Positions 52,448 to 64,000 of a stretch of DNA of 64,000 nucleotides are shown here, piece after piece. The notes below the pieces were generated by a model. That model saw only the letters and a list, made by a program, of their open reading frames with translations, searched no databases and had not been told where the DNA came from. Both the position numbers and the translations under genes were made by a program. Numbering within the stretch: position 1 is the stretch's first letter; each line of letters opens with the position of its first letter. The stretch is taken from the NCBI GenBank assembly GCA_016710365.1, contig JADJVW010000020.1, positions 41,851 through 105,850 on the forward strand. Direction: 5' to 3'. Source of the DNA: Candidatus Caldilinea saccharophila (GTDB taxonomy: Bacteria; Chloroflexota; Anaerolineae; Caldilineales; Caldilineaceae).

Positions 52448-52680
52448 TTGACGCAGAGACGCGGAGCGGCAGAGGTTCGCAGAGAAAAGACAAAGAGGGT
52501 CAACCGGATCTCGTGTGATTACGTGCCGGGGACGGGCTGATCGTTCTCTGCTCGACTGCAGCACCGCAAGCCCGTCCCCGGCACGTAAGGCCCGACCCCA
52601 TGAATTCCGGTTGAGCCGACAAAGAACCTGCCGCAGGCATTTCTCTGCGTTTTCTCTCCATCTCTGCGCCTCTGCGTCAA
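52448..52680. repeat. Nested composite palindrome, three layers
   Basis: Outer arms of GACGCAGAGACGC words end in TTGACGCAGA (52448-52457) and TCTGCGTCAA (52671-52680); a middle pair TCAACCGGA/TCCGGTTGA lies at 52500-52508 and 52606-52614; the inner hairpin has 20-bp arms TTACGTGCCGGGGACGGGCT at 52519-52538 and 52569-52588. It occupies almost all of the gap 52424-52708. Confidence 0.9.
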
Positions 52681-52708
52681 GGATGTTGCAATTACAAAAG
52701 GAGAAAAC

Positions 52709-54043
52709 ATGAACAACCTACCTCATATTACCGTCAGCGACAACCGGCGCTTTTTGCAGACCGAAAGCGGCGCGCCTTTTTTCTGGCTGGGCGACACCGC
52801 CTGGGAGCTTTTTCATCGCCTGACGCGCGAGGAAGCCGAGCTGTTCCTGGAAAACCGCCGGCGCAAGGGCATGAATGTAATCCAGGCCGTCGCGCTGGCT
52901 GAGTTCGACGGGTTGCACACACCCAATGCCTACGGCGACTACGCGCTGGTCGACGACGACCCCACACGGCCCAACGAAGCCTACTTCGGCCACGTCGACT
53001 TTATCGTAAATCTGGCCGCCGAGAAGGGGCTCTACATCGGCCTGCTGCCGACGTGGGGCGACAAGGTAACGGCGCAGTGGGGCGCCGGCCCGGTGATCTT
53101 TACGCCGGAAAACGCGCGCAGCTACGGTCGCTGGCTTGGTGATCGCTATCGTGATCGCACCAACATCCTGTGGATCCTGGGCGGCGACCGGCCCTCGTAC
53201 AAGGACGACGCCGACTTCCGAGCCATTTGGCGGGAAATGGCCGCCGGCATCGACGAGGGCGCTGGCGTGCACCCGCTCAAAACCTACCACCCGTGGGGCG
53301 GCCACTCCACCGCGGAAGAGCTGCACGAAGAGGCCTGGCTCGACTTCAATCTGATGCAGTCCGGCCATGGCAGCGGGCGCAGCGTGCCGGTCTGGGAGAT
53401 GATCGAGCGCGACTACGCGATGACGCCGGTCAAGCCGACGCTCGACGCCGAACCCAACTACGAGGATCATCCGATCAACCCGTGGCCGCAGTGGAACGAG
53501 GCCAACGGCTACTTCCGCGACCACGACGTGCGCCAGCAGAGCTATCGCTCGGTCTTCGCCGGCGGCTGCGGCGTCACCTACGGCCATCATGCGGTCTGGC
53601 AGTTCTGCGGCACACGCGACCCTGTCGTCAACCACGCCGACCGCCCGTGGACCGATGCACTCGACCGCCTCGGCGCAACGCAGATGGTGCATCTGCGCCG
53701 GCTGATGGAATCGCGACCCTACTTCAGCCGCATCCCTGATCAAATCATCGTGGTCGATAACCCCGCCGAGCGCGGCAGCCACATGCGTTCGACGCGCGAC
53801 GAAGCGGGCAGCTACGCGCTGGTCTACACGCCGCTGGTGCAGCCGGTCACAGTGCAGCTTGGCTGGGCCGCGGGCAACGCCGTGCGCGCTTGGTGGTACA
53901 ACCCGCGCACCGGCGGGGCCACGGAGATCGGTCGCTTTGCCGCGACGGGTCAACTGACCTTCATGCCGCCGGTCGATGGGCCGGACTGGGTGCTGGTGCT
54001 CGACGACGCGGCGGCGGATTTTGGCAAGCCTGGAGCGGAATAG
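52709..54043 (+). CDS. DUF4038 (GH140/apiosidase-like) glycoside hydrolase 4
   Basis: 444 residues; AAAAGGAG precedes the ATG. The barrel opens [20 protein letters not shown] and [19 protein letters not shown]; beta4 has [12 protein letters not shown] with Asp160 and beta7 [12 protein letters not shown] with Glu248, corresponding to the GH140 acid/base and nucleophile. The C-terminal PF12904-like domain begins near [20 protein letters not shown]. Of the four paralogues this one best fits an active apiosidase. No signal peptide. The stop TAG is the first three bases of the palindrome at 54041. Confidence 0.92.
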   Translation: MNNLPHITVSDNRRFLQTESGAPFFWLGDTAWELFHRLTREEAELFLENRRRKGMNVIQAVALAEFDGLHTPNAYGDYALVDDDPTRPNEAYFGHVDFIVNLAAEKGLYIGLLPTWGDKVTAQWGAGPVIFTPENARSYGRWLGDRYRDRTNILWILGGDRPSYKDDADFRAIWREMAAGIDEGAGVHPLKTYHPWGGHSTAEELHEEAWLDFNLMQSGHGSGRSVPVWEMIERDYAMTPVKPTLDAEPNYEDHPINPWPQWNEANGYFRDHDVRQQSYRSVFAGGCGVTYGHHAVWQFCGTRDPVVNHADRPWTDALDRLGATQMVHLRRLMESRPYFSRIPDQIIVVDNPAERGSHMRSTRDEAGSYALVYTPLVQPVTVQLGWAAGNAVRAWWYNPRTGGATEIGRFAATGQLTFMPPVDGPDWVLVLDDAAADFGKPGAE

Positions 54044-54128
54044 AACGCGGATGACGCGGATTGAGCGGATACGCGCGGATCAAGAAAAAATCCGCGAGAA
54101 TCCGCCAAATCCGCGTTATCCGCGTTCC
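54041..54128. repeat. CGCGGAT/GGATT-word palindrome starting at a stop codon
   Basis: TAGAACGCGGATGACGCGGATT on the left and its near complement ending GCGTTCCA on the right; arms match with one mismatch. The first three bases are the stop of the DUF4038 protein 4 gene. It lies before the alcohol dehydrogenase. Confidence 0.9.
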
Positions 54129-54160
54129 ATTCTTCTCCTCTTTGAGAATGGACTTTGACG

Positions 54161-55207
54161 ATGAAAGCAGCAGTACAGACAGGCATCCGGCAGTTTGAGG
54201 TGCGCGAGGTTCCCGACCCAACGTTGCCGGACGATGGACTGATTCTGAAAGTGACAGCGTGCGGCGTCTGCGGTTCCGACCTGCGGCGCTGGCGCGAGGG
54301 GCTGCCCGCGGGTGTGGACGGCATCATCCCCGGCCACGAGATCGCCGGCGAGGTGATCGCGGTCGGCTCGCAAACAACGCACGTGGCCGTCGGCGATCGC
54401 CTGGCCTTTGGCCCGGACATCCACTGCGGCCACTGCTGGTATTGCCAGCGCGGCCTCTACAATCTCTGCGACAACACGCGTTTTCTGGGCATCACCCCCG
54501 GCCTGCCCGGCGGCTTTGCCGAGCGACTGGCCGTCAGCGGCGACGTGCTCGCCAACGGCATTGTCCACCCGATCCCGGCCGGGCTGCCCGACGAGATCGC
54601 CGCGCTGGCCGAACCGTGCTCCTCGGTGCTGGCCTCGCATCTCAAGACCAACACCAGCCTCAACGACACGGTGGTGGTAATCGGCGCCGGGCCGATCGGC
54701 GCACTGCTGGTGGCGACGGCCAAGGCGCGCGGCGCGCGCGCCTTCATCGTGGTGCGCAGCGACCGCCGCCGCGCCCTTGTCGAACTCTTTGCGCCCGATG
54801 AGATCATCGACAGCAGCCAGGAGGATATGGTCGCGCGGGCGCGCGAACTGACCGGCGGGCTGGGCGTCGACATTGCGATCTGCGCCAACCCCGACGCCTC
54901 CACGCAGGAAGCCGCGGTGCGCATGGTGCGCAAGGGCGGCAAGGTCGTGCTCTTTGGTGGCCTGCCCAAAGCCACGCCCATGACGACGCTCGACAGCAAC
55001 CGCATCCACTACGGCGAGATTGAGGTCATCGGCGCTTTCTCCTACCACCCCACCGCTCACGCCCAGGCGCTCGATCTCTTTGCGCGCCAGGTCATCCCCG
55101 TCGAGCAATTGATCACCCACCGTTTCCCGCTTGACGCCATCGACGTGGCCTTTGAGACTGCCAACAGCGGCGTTGGGCTCAAAGTGCTGGTGCAACCACA
55201 GGAGTAA
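54161..55207 (+). CDS. Zinc-dependent alcohol dehydrogenase (sorbitol-dehydrogenase-like) 1
   Basis: 348 residues from ATG 54161; TTG 54155 is in frame. A medium-chain dehydrogenase: catalytic zinc region [26 protein letters not shown]; structural zinc [15 protein letters not shown] with four Cys; Rossmann loop [19 protein letters not shown]. It oxidises a polyol or reduces a ketose with NAD(P). It is followed 4 bp later by an FGGY kinase, so the two probably act in sequence. Confidence 0.94.
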   Translation: MKAAVQTGIRQFEVREVPDPTLPDDGLILKVTACGVCGSDLRRWREGLPAGVDGIIPGHEIAGEVIAVGSQTTHVAVGDRLAFGPDIHCGHCWYCQRGLYNLCDNTRFLGITPGLPGGFAERLAVSGDVLANGIVHPIPAGLPDEIAALAEPCSSVLASHLKTNTSLNDTVVVIGAGPIGALLVATAKARGARAFIVVRSDRRRALVELFAPDEIIDSSQEDMVARARELTGGLGVDIAICANPDASTQEAAVRMVRKGGKVVLFGGLPKATPMTTLDSNRIHYGEIEVIGAFSYHPTAHAQALDLFARQVIPVEQLITHRFPLDAIDVAFETANSGVGLKVLVQPQE

Positions 55208-55211
55208 ATTT

Positions 55212-56716
<1,505 letters not shown>

Positions 56717-56720
<4 letters not shown>

Positions 56721-59700
56721 CGGCGCAGGGTTCTGGCCAGCATGTGAGCCAGTTCGGTCATGGAACACGGCTTCAGCAGCCAGGCCGTAACGCCGAGAGC
56801 GCGCAGGTTCTCTTGATCTTCGTCGAGGGGTGACCGCTCATCAAAACGACAGGCAAGTTGGAATGGTCGGTGCGCATGGCATCAACCAAGGCCATGCCGC
56901 CCATGTCAGGCATTACTACATCGCTGAGCACCAAGGCGACATTGCTGTGTGGACTTGCCAACAGATCGAGCGCAACCCGCCCATTGGGGGCGTCGAGGAC
57001 TGCATAGTCGAGCGATTTAAGCATCTCGATTATGGCGTAACGCAGCGTTGGGTTGTCCTCAACCAGCAAGATGCGCTCGCCTCTGCCGCGCGGCAGCACC
57101 CCGGCCGCCACTGTTTGCGGCGCGGGTTGCTTGGTCTCGACGGCGCTAAGATAGATCGTGAACGTTGTTCCGCTGTCCGGCAGTGTATCGACGCTCAGAT
57201 GGCCTTCGTGCTGAGCAATGATGCCATGCACCTGCGCCAGGCCAAGCCCTGTTCCTTTGCCAGGTTCTTTGGTCGTAAAGAACGGGTCGAAAATATGAGG
57301 AAGCACATCCGGCGCGATCCCTGTGCCGGTGTCGGCGACGGTCAACCGAATCCATTCGCCCACCGCTAGCCCAGGCGTGGGCGCGGCTGCCTCCGCCGCA
57401 ACGGAGAGCTTGCTCAACTCGAACAAGAGCGCCCCCCCGTGTGGCATGGCGTCGCGCGCGTTGATTGCCAGGTTAACGACTACCTGGCGCAGGCGCGTCG
57501 GGTCGGCGTGAACCAGACAGCGATTCTCCCCGTGCACCAGTGCAACTTTGATCGTCTCGGGAAATGTCCGTTGCAGCAGAGAAACCTGCTCATTCACCAG
57601 CGCCCGCAAGTCCATGTCTCGACGCTGCAGCAAAGACTGGCGGCTGAAGTCCAGGATTTGACGAACCAGCTCGGTGGCGTATTGGGTCTGCTCTACAATC
57701 ACAGCCATGCGGCGCCGGTCGGCATCCAGCATCTCAGCGGACATGCCCGCCATCTGTGCGTGGAGCAGAATCACGGTGAGGATATTGTTAAAGTCGTGGG
57801 CGATGCCCGCGGCGAGTTGACCGACCGTCGCCAGGCGCTCCTGCTGCCGCGCTTCCATTTCCGCCTGCCGCGAGCGCGTCACATCGTCGATCAGCACAAC
57901 CCACTGCGCAAAGTCTTCGTGATTGGAGATGGGGCGCGCGATGATCTCGAAGATGCGGCCATCCGCATGGACATCATGCCACGGGCCGACCGGCGGGATG
58001 AGCAGCAACTCGCTCACTTTGAGATCGCCAAGCTGCGTGATCATGTCGCCCACGCGTGCATTCGTCAAGATGGCCAGATCGCGAATACCTGTGCGGTTCG
58101 CCATCACAACCTTACCTGTGACATCCAGCAGCAACAATCCCTGCGGCGTCGTCTGCATCACCTGTTCCATCTGACGTGCATTTTTTTTCATTTCCTCAAA
58201 CAGGCGTGCGCGTTCGAGCACTAACCCAGCCGTCACCGCGATATTGGAGAGCGCGCATATCTTCTTCCACAAAGGCGGCGGTTCGTTCAACACTATCCAA
58301 CGCAATCACCCCGATCGCCTCGCCCTGCACGATCAGCGGCGCCACGATGGCGCTCTTGACTGCACCGAGTTCATCGATGCCGCTCGAGCGCGATGCAGAC
58401 GCCTCGACCGACACATCAGGGACGAGTAGCGCCTTCCTCGAGCGAAGACTGCGCCCGCCATAACTTTGTTCAGGCGAAAATGCAATGTTGCGCATGCGCG
58501 GATCCTGATAGCCGATCCACGCCTGAACTCTCAACTGCCCGCTGCTGTCGAGCAACAAAATCGTGCCTTTCTGTGCCGCGGCCACCGCGTGCACAGCGGC
58601 GTCAAGAATCCGCTCCAGCAGAACCTGCAGATCCGCCGTCTCGCTGATCGCTTGCGTCAACTTTGCCTGGGCTTCCAGTTCACGCTGCCGTCGCTTGCGT
58701 TCGGTAATGTCCGCAGCAATGATCTGTACAGCCTCCCGGCCCTGAAAAACAAAAGGAACGGCAGTGACTTCGACCGGTACGGTGCTGCCATCCAGCCGCA
58801 GATAAACGGTTTCTGTGGTGTAGCCGGCTGATTCGCCCGCACTCATTGTACGGAAACGCTCCTCCGCGGCGGCCTGTTCTTTGGGAGCAACCGTATCAAA
58901 TATTGATTTGCCGATCAAGACGTCCGGCTCACTTGCGCCGAGCAGGCGCGCCGCACTCTGATTGACAAAAACTAACCTGCTGTCCTGGTAAATCCCGATC
59001 GCATAAGGCGAGGTGTCGACCAGAAGGCGATACCTCGCTTCGCTTTCGCGCAGCGTCTCTTCGGCACGCTTGCGCTCGGTCAGGTCCGTAATGACGGTAA
59101 TTGTCCCCAAATACTCGTCTTTATGTCGACGCGATACAGCCGAAACCTGCGCCGGCACCTCGCATACACCGCGGTTGATCAGGCGCGCCTCAAAGAGAAT
59201 ATGCTCGTTGTCACGAAAATCGACAAAGGATTGGTCAACCAAGGGGTGATCGGCCTCGACCACAAAGTCTCGTGGCGTATGCCCAAGCACCTCCGCCAGC
59301 GGCGTCCCGACCATCGCGGCAAATGCGAGATTGACGTAGGTGAAGCGCCCGTCCTGGTCGGTGACACAAAGTCCCTCGTTCATGGCATCCATCACCTGGC
59401 GTGCAAAGTCGCGTTCGGCGCGCAGCGCCTCTTCCTGGCGGTAATGCATGATGGCGATGGCGGCCGTATGGGTGGACATGTCGATCAGGCGCAGTTGAAA
59501 ATCAGTCGGCTTTGCCACGGTGTGATAGTAGAGCGCAAAGGAGCCTAGCATCGCGCCGGCATTATCCTGGATCGGCGCGGACCAGCACGCGCGCAGCCGG
59601 TGGCGCAGCGCCACCTCTCGATAGTTTGCCCAGAGCGGATCCGTCGCGATGTCCTCTACGATCACCTGCGTCTTGCGCCAGACGGCTGTGCCACAGGAGC

Positions 59701-60502
59701 CAGCCTTCTCCCCGATCGGCTGCCCATCAATGGCCTGCAGATAAGCCGCAGGTAAGCTCGGAGCAGCCACGTGCCGCAGATGCATCCCCTCCTCGTCCAG
59801 CAGCAAGATGGAAGCCATCATGCCGGGCGCCTGCATTTCGATTTCGCGCGCCAGTGACTCTAATGTGGCGGTCAGAGGTGCACTGGCGGCAATCATCTCT
59901 AAAATGCGATTTTGCGCGCTCAGCATCTCCTCCAACCCGCGGCGGCGTTCGTTTTCGAGCATCACCAACGCAATCACCAGGAAGCCTAACGGATAAAGCA
60001 GGATGACAGTCGGCCCGATATGCCTGACCACTTCCCAGCCCATATTGTTGGGAAGGAGAAGTTGCAGCATCAGCATGGTCACGTGCACGAGGAGAGCAAA
60101 CGTCCACAACAGCAAAGGATGTTCCCAGCGCCGGTTGCGACGGCGCAGGTAATAATAAATGACTCCAAACAAAGAGGATTGAAGAATGACGAGCACCCCA
60201 ACCACAGCACCGACGCCGCCGGCATAGCTTCGATAGGCGATGCACATCAACGCAGCGACCAGCGCGGTCAGCGGTCCGCCATAGAAACCTGCCAGACTCA
60301 GTACAATCGATCGGCCGTCAAAAAATACCCCTGGCGCAAAACGCAGCGGCGTGAGCATAGAGATGATGCCCACACTGCCAAACAAAATGCCGGCCACAAT
60401 CGGATAGAGCCGTCCAGGACGATTGAGCCGTTGCGCCAGCAATTGCAGGCCAACTGATAAGGCCACCAAGAGAGCAACATTTTGGAGCAGTTCGAGAAGC
60501 AT
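56717..60502 (-). CDS. Hybrid sensor histidine kinase (LytS-type 5TM, GAF, PAS, HisKA, HATPase, REC), frameshifted twice
   Basis: From ATG 60502 (GAGGTGG upstream; the frame is open to 60733). Residues ~1-180: a 5TM-5TMR_LYT membrane sensor; then GAF, two PAS, GAF, PAS, HisKA ([11 protein letters not shown] with the phospho-His), HATPase ([28 protein letters not shown]) and a C-terminal receiver ([12 protein letters not shown]). Frameshift 1 near 58240 (a GC pair missing after VEEDM) and frameshift 2 near 56829 (one C missing after MSGHP) interrupt it; correction gives [19 protein letters not shown] to the stop at 56717. Reconstructed ~1,262 residues. Divergent from regulator 2, a likely signalling partner. 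Confidence 0.85.
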
Positions 60503-60653
60503 AAAACCACCTCGCAGCCGGCAAGGGTTGCGAACATATTCATCGAGTTTGCCCGAGATATGCTTGCCATGCAGGAGCGTGCGCTTTGGATATTGTAAAT
60601 CAACTTGTAGGATTTCTGAAGTGGGATTTAATCTAAATCCAATAGCGCCGCGG

Positions 60654-60681
60654 TTGACAGTTTTTTTCTTTATGCTACGAT
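60654..60681 (+). promoter_or_regulatory. Promoter of sorC-type regulator 2
   Basis: TTGACA (60654-60659) and TACGAT (60676-60681) with a 16-bp spacer, in the 230-bp gap between the histidine kinase and the SorC gene. Confidence 0.65.
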
Positions 60682-60682
60682 A

Positions 60683-60715
60683 TGTGCAATCGCACGAATA
60701 CTGTGCATTTGCACA
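60683..60715 (+). promoter_or_regulatory. Candidate SorC operators TGTGCA-TT-TGCACA
   Basis: A perfect 6-2-6 palindrome at 60702-60715 and an imperfect one (TGTGCA-AT-CGCACG) at 60683-60696, just after the -10 box and before the start at 60733. Same architecture as 36875-36888. Confidence 0.65.
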
Positions 60716-60732
60716 TAAGGTGTATTCTCGCA

Positions 60733-61699
60733 ATGCTTGACGACGCTACACATGACCTGCTGGCGCAGGTCGCCGCCCTCTATTACGAAGACGAATTGAC
60801 CCAAGACGCGATTGCAGCGGAGTTGGGCCTCTCTCGCGTCAAGGTCTACCGGTTGCTGAAGCAGGCGCGCAGCGAGCAGGTCATCCAATTTACGATCAAC
60901 TGGCCCGTGCAGCGCACGCCAAACATCGAGACGCAACTCTGCGCCACCTTTGGCCTGCGTGAAGCACTCGTGCTCAAGCCGGGCAGCAGCGACCGCACCC
61001 ACGCACTGGCACGCGTGGGCCAACTCGGTGCGCGCTTCCTGGAGCAGTCTCTGCGCGACGGCATGACAATGACCGTCTGTCTTGGCCGTTCCACCTACGA
61101 GGTGATCCACGCTGTACGCCCCGGTTTTCAGGGCCACGTCAATGTGGTGCAGGCGGTGGGCAGCCTGGCCTTGGCCACGCCGGAACTGGACAGCGCGTCG
61201 CTGACGCGCGAACTGGCGGCCAAGCTAGGCGGCGCCGCGCACTACTTGTCGGCGCCGATGGTGGTGGATAGCGCCGAGGCTGCCGAAATGTTGCGCAGCC
61301 AGCGCGACGTGCACCGGGCGTTGGAAATGGCGCGCCAGGCCGACGTTGCGCTTGTCGGCGTCGGCAACCTCGACCCGGCCACGTCGGAGTTTACCAAGGC
61401 CGGTTATCTTTCTGTCGACGACCTGGCGCGGATCGAGCAGTCAGGCGGCATCGGCGATATGTCCGCCCAGATCTTCGCCCTCGACGGTTCGGCCTACACC
61501 GGCGGCTTCAATGATCGTGTGATCGGCCTGCGGCTGGATGACCTGCGCGCCATCCCAACCGTCATGTCCATCGCGATCGGCGACGCAAAGGTGCGGTCGA
61601 TCCTGGGAGCGCTACGCACCGGCGCAATCGACGTCTTCTGCACCGATCTCGATACGGCAGCAGCCGTGCTTGTGGAAGCGGCATCTACGGAGAAGCAAC

Positions 61700-61713
<14 letters not shown>
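60733..61713 (+). CDS. SorC/DeoR-type sugar-binding transcriptional regulator (2)
   Basis: 326 residues from ATG 60733 (AAGG upstream); the frame is open to 60682, but that part covers the operators. HTH (LLAQVAALYYEDELTQDAIA, GLSRVKVYRLLKQARSEQVI) and sugar-binding domain (TVCLGRSTYEVIHAV, VVQAVGSLALATPEL, GGIGDMSAQIFALDGSAYT). It likely controls the following dehydrogenase, with which it overlaps by 14 bp, and itself. Paralogue of regulator 1. Confidence 0.93.
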
Positions 61714-62719
<1,006 letters not shown>

Positions 62720-62722
<3 letters not shown>

Positions 62723-62752
62723 AGACTGAGAGATTGGGAGATTAGGAGATTG
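62720..62752. repeat. AGATTGGGAGATTAGG words, half element carrying a ribosome site
   Basis: Only the left-hand half of the AGATTAGG family is present here, starting at the dehydrogenase stop TAG. Its AGGAG (62744-62748) is placed 7 bp before the ATG at 62756. Confidence 0.8.
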
Positions 62753-62755
62753 GCG

Positions 62756-63863
62756 ATGCGCTGGATGCTTGTTCTGTTCTTTGTGATGATCGGGGTGAGC
62801 GGCTGCCAGTCAGCCGTAGAAGCGCCGGCGCCTTTACCTGAGCCCACGTCTATGCCCGCGCCGCTGCTGCCGGCGCCGCTTTATTTTATCGAGGCCGACA
62901 GCGGGCAGTTGATGCGCATGGAACGCGATGGCGCTACGATCCGGCAGGTGACGCACGAGACGGCGCATCGACGAGTTCGCCGTCTCGCCGGTGGGCGGCG
63001 CGGTCGCCTACATCAGCGATGACACGCTGATCCAGAGTGACGCGTGGGGCGACAATCGGATTGTCAAGGTGAAGGGGGAATCAGACACCCAGGAGATAGG
63101 AGTTGATCCAGCCAAACTGCGCGTGGAAGCACCTGTTTTCTCGCCCGACGGCAGTCAGATTGCATTCAGGTTTAAAGGGATTAATTTAATCGAGAGAGGC
63201 GAGGCGCTTCAGTATCGAACCGTGCTGCCCGATACAATTGAACCGTTTGAATCCAGATTGATGAGCACCTTTGTTGCACCAACTCCAGGTTGGTCGCCAG
63301 ATGGAACAAAGCTATGGATATCCATGTACAGCTATGGCTCAATCAACGCCGGTGCGCTGCTTGATCTGGACAGTGGCGAGGTTCGCGCACCGAAGGGCGA
63401 CATGCCTTATCCACCCAATGCCGGCGCAGTGTGGAGCAGCGGCGGCAGCTTCTTGGTGACGCCGTGGATTTTGACCAAGGTCGATGCCACCACGCTGGAG
63501 AGCCACCTTTTGAACGAAAGCTGGCGCACCAGCCCGAATACACCGCTGGCGCTTGATCTGGTGCGCACCGACGACGGGCGCTGGCTCGTGCTGGCGATGA
63601 TATCGGAAGGGGACGAGTTTGGCATCGCCGAAGTGCGGCTCGACACGGGCGAAGTGCACTGGCTGAAGATGCTCGACGGCCCCCACTTTGGCATCCTGGC
63701 GCCCGATGGCAGCGGCGCACTGCTCAAGCATTTTCGTGAGCCAGACGAGCAGATCGACCAACTCTACTGGCAGCCGCTCGCCGCCGGCGAAATGGTTGCG
63801 CTGCTTAAGGACGACATGCGGCTCGCCAAGTGGCCGGCGATGCAGTGGGGAGTAGGGGAGTAG
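62756..63863 (+). CDS. Lipoprotein with beta-propeller-like repeats, frameshifted
   Basis: ATG 62756 gives RWMLVLFFVMIGVSGCQSA, a lipoprotein signal with lipobox VSGC. The frame stops at 63022 after RQVTHETAHRR; one extra base near 62967 in a GGCGCATCG stretch must be skipped to read IDEFAVSPVGGAVAYISDD, which continues to 63863. Segments such as SPDGSQIAF, PGWSPDGTKLWI and LAPDGSGALLK are typical of TolB/WD40-like blades. About 368 residues after correction. Similar in build to the truncated gene at 20720. Function unknown. The stop TAG begins the next palindrome. Confidence 0.8.
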
Positions 63864-63915
63864 AGATTGGGGGATTAGGAGATTGACCGCAGACGCTCCT
63901 AATCCTCCCAATCTC
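63861..63915. repeat. AGATTGGGGGATTAGG palindrome starting at a stop codon
   Basis: TAGAGATTGGGGGATTAGGA on the left pairs with CTCCTAATCCTCCCAATCTC on the right (one bulge) around ~14 nt. First three bases are the stop of the lipoprotein gene. Confidence 0.9.
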
Positions 63916-63951
63916 ATTCACTTTTACAATTCAGGAGAAGCAGGAATTCAC

Positions 63952-64000
63952 ATGGCAGACACAATCGGAAAAGTTACACAGCAGTGCAAAATCGCCGCCG
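63952..64000 (+). CDS. Start of an unidentified gene, 3'-partial
   Basis: ATG 63952 with AGGAG about 18 bp upstream and a nearer GCAGGAATTC reads MADTIGKVTQQCKIAA and runs off the window. Sixteen residues are not enough to assign a family. Confidence 0.55.
   Translation, partial: MADTIGKVTQQCKIAA

Noticed and set aside
52718..53953. 411-codon minus-strand frame opposite DUF4038 protein 4
   Set aside because: A shadow frame with repetitive Val/Ala/Arg composition.

Overview
The window reads as a chromosomal segment of a GC-rich member of the Chloroflexota, most likely Anaerolineae/Caldilineae. This is inferred from an RTGG-type cis-prenyltransferase, RNase Y, a SpoVS-like protein, a RicT/PSP1 protein, several TTG/GTG starts next to good Shine-Dalgarno sites, and intergenic palindromes made of iterated short words. 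No tRNA, rRNA, CRISPR array, transposase or phage gene was recognised.

Layout. Positions 1-9600 are housekeeping: the end of a glycoside hydrolase, an OmpR-type response regulator, the translation/lipid block rpsB-tsf-pyrH-frr-uppS-cdsA, then a leftward block with rpe, an alpha/beta hydrolase and an M50 site-2-type protease. Positions 9600-17730 hold a DUF971 gene and a GNAT gene (leftward), a candidate oriC with clustered DnaA boxes, and rightward dnaA, recA, rny and spoVS. Positions 17889-25612 are a leftward series: ricT/PSP1, holB, a broken lipoprotein-like gene, rplL-rplJ with a long leader, hslO (Hsp33) and a J-domain/SH3 protein.

Positions 25715-35929 form a polyol/deoxysugar catabolic region. 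Six genes run leftward: a PHP-type hydrolase, a sorbose-phosphate-reductase-like dehydrogenase, a sorbitol-6-phosphate-dehydrogenase-like SDR, a mannitol-dehydrogenase-family protein, a DeoR regulator and rhamnulokinase. A divergent FGGY kinase and a TauE/SafE transporter face them.

Positions 36904-63863 form a long sugar-utilisation region bounded by two SorC-family regulators. It holds a NAD-binding/SAF oxidoreductase, an ABC sugar importer (binding protein plus two permeases), four DUF4038 (GH140/apiosidase-like) proteins, a nucleoside-diphosphate-sugar epimerase-like protein, a xylose-isomerase-like TIM barrel, a SIS isomerase, two FGGY kinases, two zinc alcohol dehydrogenases and a large hybrid histidine kinase. 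The simplest reading is import, hydrolysis, isomerisation/oxidation and phosphorylation of an unusual plant sugar, possibly apiose. That substrate is a hypothesis.

Two things stand out. First, the intergenic DNA is populated by several families of long palindromes built from repeated short words. Several begin exactly at the TAG stop codon of the preceding gene, and they are sometimes nested or tandemly duplicated. Second, each SorC gene has a strong sigma70-type promoter followed by a 6-2-6 palindrome, and the two palindromes differ mainly at one base per half-site (TGTTCA versus TGTGCA). Eight genes, including essential frr, carry frameshifts, many in G/C runs. This points to uncorrected indels in the assembly, so broken genes here should be read with caution.
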